DNA of 8,970 bases, taken from positions 1-8,970 of the forward strand of contig JAJXYA010000268.1 of NCBI GenBank assembly GCA_021780795.1, written 5' to 3'. Position numbers and translations under genes: made by a program. Shown in pieces: positions 5,328 through 8,970 of this stretch (the stretch's first letter is position 1; the number at the start of each line of letters is the position of its first letter). The notes below the pieces were generated by a model. It was not told where the DNA came from. It saw only the letters and a list, made by a program, of their open reading frames with translations, and did not search any database. This DNA comes from Bacillota bacterium (GTDB lineage Bacteria > Bacillota_A > Clostridia > Clostridiales > Clostridiaceae).

Positions 5328-6123
5328 CATTTTAAAATCAGATTTTTACAAATTGAGAAAGAGCAGAGCATTTTGGATTTGCACTGTTTTGTGTGCTATA
5401 TTTGGTGTCATGATGGTTTTTTATATGAAAAGGCAATTTGCAGCAGCACAATTGCCAGGGCATGACCATGATCTTGACCCATTAGTTCCACTAATTCCTC
5501 ATATTAGCGGTGTCTTTATGATGGGAAACCTTATGTCTGTTCTTGGCAATAGTCCTCACATCCTTATTATGGGTATATTTACTGCTATATTTGTATCAAG
5601 TGAATTTATTTTTGGAACAATGAAAAATGTGCTGTCACGAGGAGCAGATAGAATTAATGTCATATTTTCCAAATTTATAGTTTGCAGTATTTCTTCCCTT
5701 GTAATGCTAGGTGTTTATACACTGACAACCCTTATAACAGGAACCATTGTATGGGGATTTGACCCGCAAAAAGCGGCAACTTCTTCAGGAATAATTACGA
5801 TGCTACTGATGCAAGCACTTTTGGTACTCTCTTTTACTATGATTTTTGTCTTCACTGCTATGTCAATGCGTTCCAATGGTGGAGCAATAGCAGTCAATGT
5901 GGTATATGTGTTATTGGTATCTTTATTGCTCAGTGCAATTAGTTCCATTTTAGGACCTACTGTTAATTTGGGTAAATATTGGCTAAAAGATAATATTGTA
6001 GCGCTAGCAACCATATCACCAGCGTCAGGGGATATCATTAATGGAATATTAGTTGCACTAGGATGGGGTATTGTCGCTATTATAGCAGGAATAGTTCTTT
6101 TTAAGAAGCAAGATGTAAAATAA
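5320..6123 (+). CDS. ABC-2 type permease, partner of the preceding ATPase
   Basis: The 267-residue integral membrane protein has about six predicted helices (about 17-36, 80-100, 115-142, 157-181, 186-211 and 238-261). An extracytoplasmic loop after helix 1 (about 37-79) carries an acidic/His patch (GHDHDLDP). The segment SSEFIFGTMKNVLSRGADR (93-111) is the conserved cytoplasmic coupling region of ABC-2 permeases. The N-terminus MINILKSDFYKLRKSRAFW is typical of the BcrB/LanG-like subunits. Its ATG lies inside the end of the ATPase gene (8-bp overlap) with GGGAGG (5306-5311) as a ribosome site 8 nt upstream. Only one permease gene is present, so the transporter would be a homodimer of this subunit, or two of them with two ATPases. 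No second permease of LanE/LanG type follows, which is closer to the two-gene BcrAB arrangement. Substrate unknown. Confidence 0.9.
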   Translation: MINILKSDFYKLRKSRAFWICTVLCAIFGVMMVFYMKRQFAAAQLPGHDHDLDPLVPLIPHISGVFMMGNLMSVLGNSPHILIMGIFTAIFVSSEFIFGTMKNVLSRGADRINVIFSKFIVCSISSLVMLGVYTLTTLITGTIVWGFDPQKAATSSGIITMLLMQALLVLSFTMIFVFTAMSMRSNGGAIAVNVVYVLLVSLLLSAISSILGPTVNLGKYWLKDNIVALATISPASGDIINGILVALGWGIVAIIAGIVLFKKQDVK

Positions 6124-6154
6124 GGAATGTATAAATTTTCCTTTTGAACAGGGC

Positions 6155-6246
6155 TTTCACCAAGAAGCACCATCTCCATATTTTTCGTCTATCCATGACA
6201 TACCAATAATTGTATCCGAGTTCACCTTTAAAAGCCTCATATAATA
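6155..6246 (-). pseudogene. Remnant of a TipA-type (MerR) effector-binding domain
   Basis: Reading the minus strand from about 6246, one frame gives YEAFKGELGYNYW and a shifted frame gives IIGMSWIDEKYGDGAS. The full regulator at 7742-8938 has YEAFKDELGDYYW and GIGMSWIDEKYGEGA. Bases 6175-6207 match 8075-8107 at 30 of 33 positions (hand count), at an offset of exactly 1900. Roughly 75 nt found between these two motifs in the full gene are missing here, and the frame changes at the joint (near TATTGGTAT). No start codon, DNA-binding domain or continued frame is present, so this is a decayed, unexpressed paralogue fragment. It abuts the end of the permease gene. Confidence 0.75.
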
Positions 6247-6721
6247 CCAATTCATCGAGAATTATTCAGCTGTTTAAAATCAATCGAATTGTTGATTTGA
6301 AAGTATTGTTTGAGGTTATACTAGAATATGACACTGTTGATGAATTTTTTTAACAGATAGGATAGATGCTAAATTTTTCATAGAAGCAGTTCATATATTG
6401 GTGGATTTCAAAGGTCATGTTTGCCTCCATCATACATATCTACCACCGCATGTAAGTGGCTTTAAAGCTTAACTTGCAAGTGGTGGTGAGTTCACTAAAA
6501 TAAAATTAGAAAGAGTAACAACAGATAATATTACTTTTTTTGAGATAATAAAGTATAATAAATTATAACGAAAATACTATTTACCAAAATATAACATAAG
6601 TTTAACGATATATGAACTTAATCTTAGTATAAATTTGATAAAATTTAAGTCAATGGGATGCTTCGATATATAAATTAGTACAAACACTCAATATGAGTAT
6701 GGAAGGGGTTTAGAAATAAAT
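6247..6721. other. Gap without a recognisable intact gene; lipase leader at its right end
   Basis: This AT-rich stretch holds short open pieces only. On the plus strand, 6270-6353 encodes a 27-codon stretch (LFKINRIVDLKVLFEVILEY and on) ending in TAA. It has no start and resembles nothing firmly; a recombinase C-terminal scrap is a weak possibility. On the minus strand, ATG 6418 with GGAGG 5 nt upstream opens a 22-codon frame to 6350 (MTFEIHQYMNCFYEKF and on), also unrecognised. An imperfect inverted repeat occupies 6442-6487. From about 6540 the sequence is very AT-rich with several -10-like hexamers (for example TATAAT 6554-6559 and TATAAA 6628-6633), none with a convincing -35. The lipase ribosome site GGAAGGGG is at 6701-6708. 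Confidence 0.5.
6442..6487. repeat. Imperfect inverted repeat with 15-nt arms
   Basis: ACCACCGCATGTAAG (6442-6456) and CTTGCAAGTGGTGGT (6473-6487) are complementary at 12 of 15 positions. Between them lies a short perfect palindrome, GCTTTAAAGC (6459-6468). No T-run follows on either strand, so it is not an ordinary terminator. It could be a transposon end, a small mobile repeat or a protein-binding site. Confidence 0.45.
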
Positions 6722-7738
6722 ATGGTAAATTCAGCTACAAAAATATTTTCTGATCTTGACTTTGGGGATACAAATAAATATATTTATCAAGAAAATTATA
6801 AAGAAGATATGTTAAATAAAGTTGAACCGTATTTAAAGAGAAAATTAAAAAATGGGTATATAGTTGGAAAGAAAAACTTACAGCTTTATTATGAGAAATT
6901 TATTGTTGAAAATCCAAAAGGAAATATAGTCATTTGTCATGGACTTAGAGAATTTACTGAAAAGTATTACGAGTTAATTTATTATTTTATGCGAGATGGA
7001 TATTCTGTTTTTATAATTGAGCATAGAGGTCATGGTCGTTCTCAAAGGCTTGGAATAGACTCATCGCAAGTAAATGTGGAAAAATTCAATTATTATGTTG
7101 AAGATTTTAAAAAATTCATAGATGAAATTGTTATTCCAGATAGTGGGAATAAAAGTTTATTATTATTTGCACATTCAATGGGTGGGGGAATAGGTACTGC
7201 TTTTTTAGAGGAATATACCAATTATTTTAAGGCTGCTGTGCTGAGTTCACCAATGCATGGAATGAATACAGGTAAATCTCCTAAAATTTTAGCTAATGTT
7301 GTTTCTATAGCAATGAAAGTTTGTGGAAAAGGTAAAATGTATCTTCCAGGACAAAAACCATACAGTGGTGAAAAAAAAGTTGATAAAAGAGCTACTAATT
7401 GTAAAGAAAGGTATGAATATATTCAGGATAAGATAAAAAAGAATAATTCATACCGTAGTGGCGGAATATCTGCTTTGTGGTATATTGAAAGTTTGAAAGC
7501 AACTAAGAAACTTATAAAAAAAGAAAATGCTTCAAAAGTAGAAATACCAATATTAATATTACAAGCAGAATATGATAACCTTGTTATACCTAAAGGACAA
7601 AATAAGTTTGCTACTTACGCTAAAAAGAGTGAATTAATTTTTGTAAAGGGTTCTAAGCATGAGTCATATTCTGAAAGAGATGAAATAGTATTTCCTGTTC
7701 TTGATAAAGTATTATCATTTTACGAGAATAACTATTAG
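6722..7738 (+). CDS. Alpha/beta hydrolase, monoacylglycerol lipase / lysophospholipase-like
   Basis: The 338-residue protein has the full serine-hydrolase layout of the PldB/monoacylglycerol-lipase group: the oxyanion motif HG in IVICHGL (69-75), EHRGHGRS (100-107), the nucleophile elbow AHSMGG with Ser152, the acid Asp285 in LQAEYDN, and His313 in KGSKHES. It would cleave monoacylglycerols or lysophospholipids, but the exact substrate cannot be told. No signal peptide or membrane helix is seen, so it is probably cytoplasmic or loosely membrane-associated. About 45 residues precede the hydrolase core. ATG 6722 has GGAAGGGG (6701-6708) upstream at a rather long 13 nt, and no better start is visible. 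The coding sequence looks more AT-rich than the transporter genes. It stands alone on its strand and converges on the MerR-type regulator, with a 3-bp gap. Co-function with that regulator is possible but not shown. Confidence 0.88.
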   Translation: MVNSATKIFSDLDFGDTNKYIYQENYKEDMLNKVEPYLKRKLKNGYIVGKKNLQLYYEKFIVENPKGNIVICHGLREFTEKYYELIYYFMRDGYSVFIIEHRGHGRSQRLGIDSSQVNVEKFNYYVEDFKKFIDEIVIPDSGNKSLLLFAHSMGGGIGTAFLEEYTNYFKAAVLSSPMHGMNTGKSPKILANVVSIAMKVCGKGKMYLPGQKPYSGEKKVDKRATNCKERYEYIQDKIKKNNSYRSGGISALWYIESLKATKKLIKKENASKVEIPILILQAEYDNLVIPKGQNKFATYAKKSELIFVKGSKHESYSERDEIVFPVLDKVLSFYENNY

Positions 7739-7741
7739 TTA

Positions 7742-8938
7742 TTATTTATTATTTTCAGAGTAAAACTTAAAGGCTTCTCCGATAAATTTTGATGCACCTT
7801 GGCCATATTTTTTATCAGTTGCATTTATAAATAAAGGTTTTGATAAATATAGATCTGAAAGATAGGCCAAATAATTTTCGCCTTCATCTACTTTTAAAGC
7901 ATTATGTGTTTTTTTAGTTTCAGCTTCTATTTCAGAAACAATTTCTTGAATCTCTTTTGAAGTAGGATCTTTACTTAAGTTAGAACTAAGGTTTTTATAT
8001 AGAGTTTCTATTTTTGGTTCATAGTCACCTAAATAAATTTTCAAAGCTTTTCCAATGTATTTAGCTGCACCCTCTCCATACTTTTCATCTATCCATGACA
8101 TGCCAATTCCGCCATGTTTCTTAATAGTATTTTCTAGTTCTATGGTAAAGGTTGAATAAGACCTTACCATAGTAAGCCAATAATAGTCGCCTAACTCATC
8201 TTTAAAAGCTTCATAATCTTTTTTAGCAATATAAGTTATTTCTTCAGCAATTTTTTGAATTTCCTCTGAAGCAGGATCCTTACTTAAATCAGTTGTAAGT
8301 TTTTTATATAGTTCTTTTAACTTTGGATGATTATCATTAAGGCAATCATTTTTAAAGGTATCAATTTGCTCTGCTTTAGTTAGTGCTTCACTATTCAAAT
8401 TTTTCTTTATAGCTTCGGTAAATCTCTCTATACTTCCATAACGAGCTATAGCATCTTTAGCAATATCAACTTCCTTTGTTTTACACTTTTCAATGAATTC
8501 ATCATACTGTTCTATACTACCGTAAAGTTTAATTAATTTATCTTTGTTTTCAGTTTTATAGTCTTCTAATACCTTATAATATTTTGTCATATCAAACTCT
8601 TTAAAACTCATAGTATGTGCTCCTTTTATAGTTTTATTTATAAGTTCTATCAAGCCATTAAGTCTATCTCGTTTTAAAACGATTAGCTTTTTATGACTTT
8701 CTAGTGCTTTCATCTTATCAAAGTGAGGGCTAGTTATGATTTCTTTAATTTCTTTAAGTGGCAAATCAAGTTCTTTAAAAAACAAAATTTGCTGCAAAGT
8801 TTCAAGAGCCTCATCATCATATATCCTGTAGCCTGCTTCTGTTAATGCAGTTGGTTTCAATAATCCAATTTTGTCGTAGTGATGAAGCATACGCACACTT
8901 ATTCCTGTTAAATCTGAAACTTGTTTTACTGTTCTCAT
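7742..8938 (-). CDS. MerR-family regulator, TipA type, with duplicated effector domain
   Basis: This 398-residue protein begins with a MerR winged-helix domain (MRTVKQVSDLTGISVRMLHH, then YDKIGLLKP and GYRIYDDEAL, about 1-70), followed by the dimerisation coiled coil (about 70-105). The rest is TipAS-like, a helical domain that binds thiopeptide-type drugs in the model protein TipAL. TipAL is about 250 residues, so this protein is about 145 residues longer. The excess is explained by internal repeats: residues about 207-302 and 310-393 align (DLSKDPASEEIQ with NLSKDPTSKEIQ; KYGEGAAKYIGKALKIY with KYGQGASKFIGEAFKFY), and a smaller repeat gives LYGSIEQYDEFIEK (138-151) and RYGSIERFTEAIKK (166-179). 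The ATG (8938-8936) has GGAGG 7 nt upstream. Its promoter lies beyond the window edge. MerR proteins usually twist an over-long promoter spacer and act on their own or a neighbouring promoter. Ligand unknown: multidrug sensing is inference. Confidence 0.92.
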   Translation of the reverse strand: MRTVKQVSDLTGISVRMLHHYDKIGLLKPTALTEAGYRIYDDEALETLQQILFFKELDLPLKEIKEIITSPHFDKMKALESHKKLIVLKRDRLNGLIELINKTIKGAHTMSFKEFDMTKYYKVLEDYKTENKDKLIKLYGSIEQYDEFIEKCKTKEVDIAKDAIARYGSIERFTEAIKKNLNSEALTKAEQIDTFKNDCLNDNHPKLKELYKKLTTDLSKDPASEEIQKIAEEITYIAKKDYEAFKDELGDYYWLTMVRSYSTFTIELENTIKKHGGIGMSWIDEKYGEGAAKYIGKALKIYLGDYEPKIETLYKNLSSNLSKDPTSKEIQEIVSEIEAETKKTHNALKVDEGENYLAYLSDLYLSKPLFINATDKKYGQGASKFIGEAFKFYSENNK

Positions 8939-8970
8939 AATTATACCTCCAACGTTGATTTTAGAGCTGT

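Noticed and set aside
4416..6123. Lantibiotic biosynthesis cluster
   Set aside because: The transporter and two-component pair are of the type found with such clusters, but no precursor peptide, LanB/C/M or protease gene is in the window.
6122..6146. AAGGAA/TTCCTT hairpin after the permease stop as a terminator
   Set aside because: The stem is 6 bp and overlaps the stop codon, with only a short T-run (TTTT); too weak to call, though it may contribute.
5715..6179. Minus-strand open frame of 154 codons opposite the permease
   Set aside because: It is antisense to a well-supported ABC-2 permease and its sequence shows no family pattern.
1..8970. CRISPR arrays, tRNA or rRNA genes
   Set aside because: No regularly spaced long direct repeats, and no tRNA- or rRNA-like sequence recognised on reading both strands.

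Overview
This window looks like chromosomal DNA from a low-GC Firmicute, most likely a Clostridium-type bacterium. The evidence is the strong A+T bias, the AGGAGG-like ribosome binding sites, and the gene families: an OmpR-type two-component pair, a BcrA-like ABC exporter, a TipA-type MerR regulator and a PldB-like lipase. GC content and homology were judged by eye, and no search was run.

Region 1 (1-2241) is mostly a gene graveyard. Pieces of at least six genes lie end to end with sharp joints. On the + strand are the tail of a CheB/CheY-type receiver (1-108) and the first codons of a chemotaxis receptor (193-279). One apparently whole small membrane-protein gene follows (291-794). On the - strand, reading leftward, are a TetR regulator lacking its N-terminus (1604-1158), an AraC-family regulator with a nonsense codon, an internal deletion and no C-terminus (1180-870), and a scrap of about 22 residues of an aldo/keto reductase fused in frame to the AraC scrap (872-804). 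On the + strand is a ketopantoate-reductase-like gene without its NADP-binding half (1606-2241).

Region 2 (about 2325-6123) is an intact regulatory and transport module. A histidine kinase (2417-3553) and an OmpR-family response regulator (3553-4245) overlap by one base and end at a strong hairpin terminator. A separate promoter then drives an ABC ATPase (4416-5327) and an ABC-2 permease (5320-6123) that overlap by 8 bp. Both promoters carry AGTTTAA-like boxes repeated on an exact 11-bp grid. In both, the last box begins 18 bp before the start of a -10-like hexamer. This suggests that the response regulator controls its own operon and the transporter, as in peptide-antibiotic sensing and resistance modules. 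The kinase has no ATG at the expected place: a good Shine-Dalgarno sits before an ACG codon.

Region 3 (6124-6721) is mostly non-coding. It holds a decayed piece of a TipA-type regulator (about 6155-6246, - strand), an imperfect inverted repeat (6442-6487) and unassigned sequence.

Region 4 (6722-8938) has a monoacylglycerol-lipase-like alpha/beta hydrolase converging, with a 3-bp gap, on a MerR/TipA-type regulator of 398 residues whose effector-binding domain appears to be duplicated. The remnant in region 3 is about 91% identical over 33 bases (30/33, hand count) to part of this gene, so it is a decayed relative of it.
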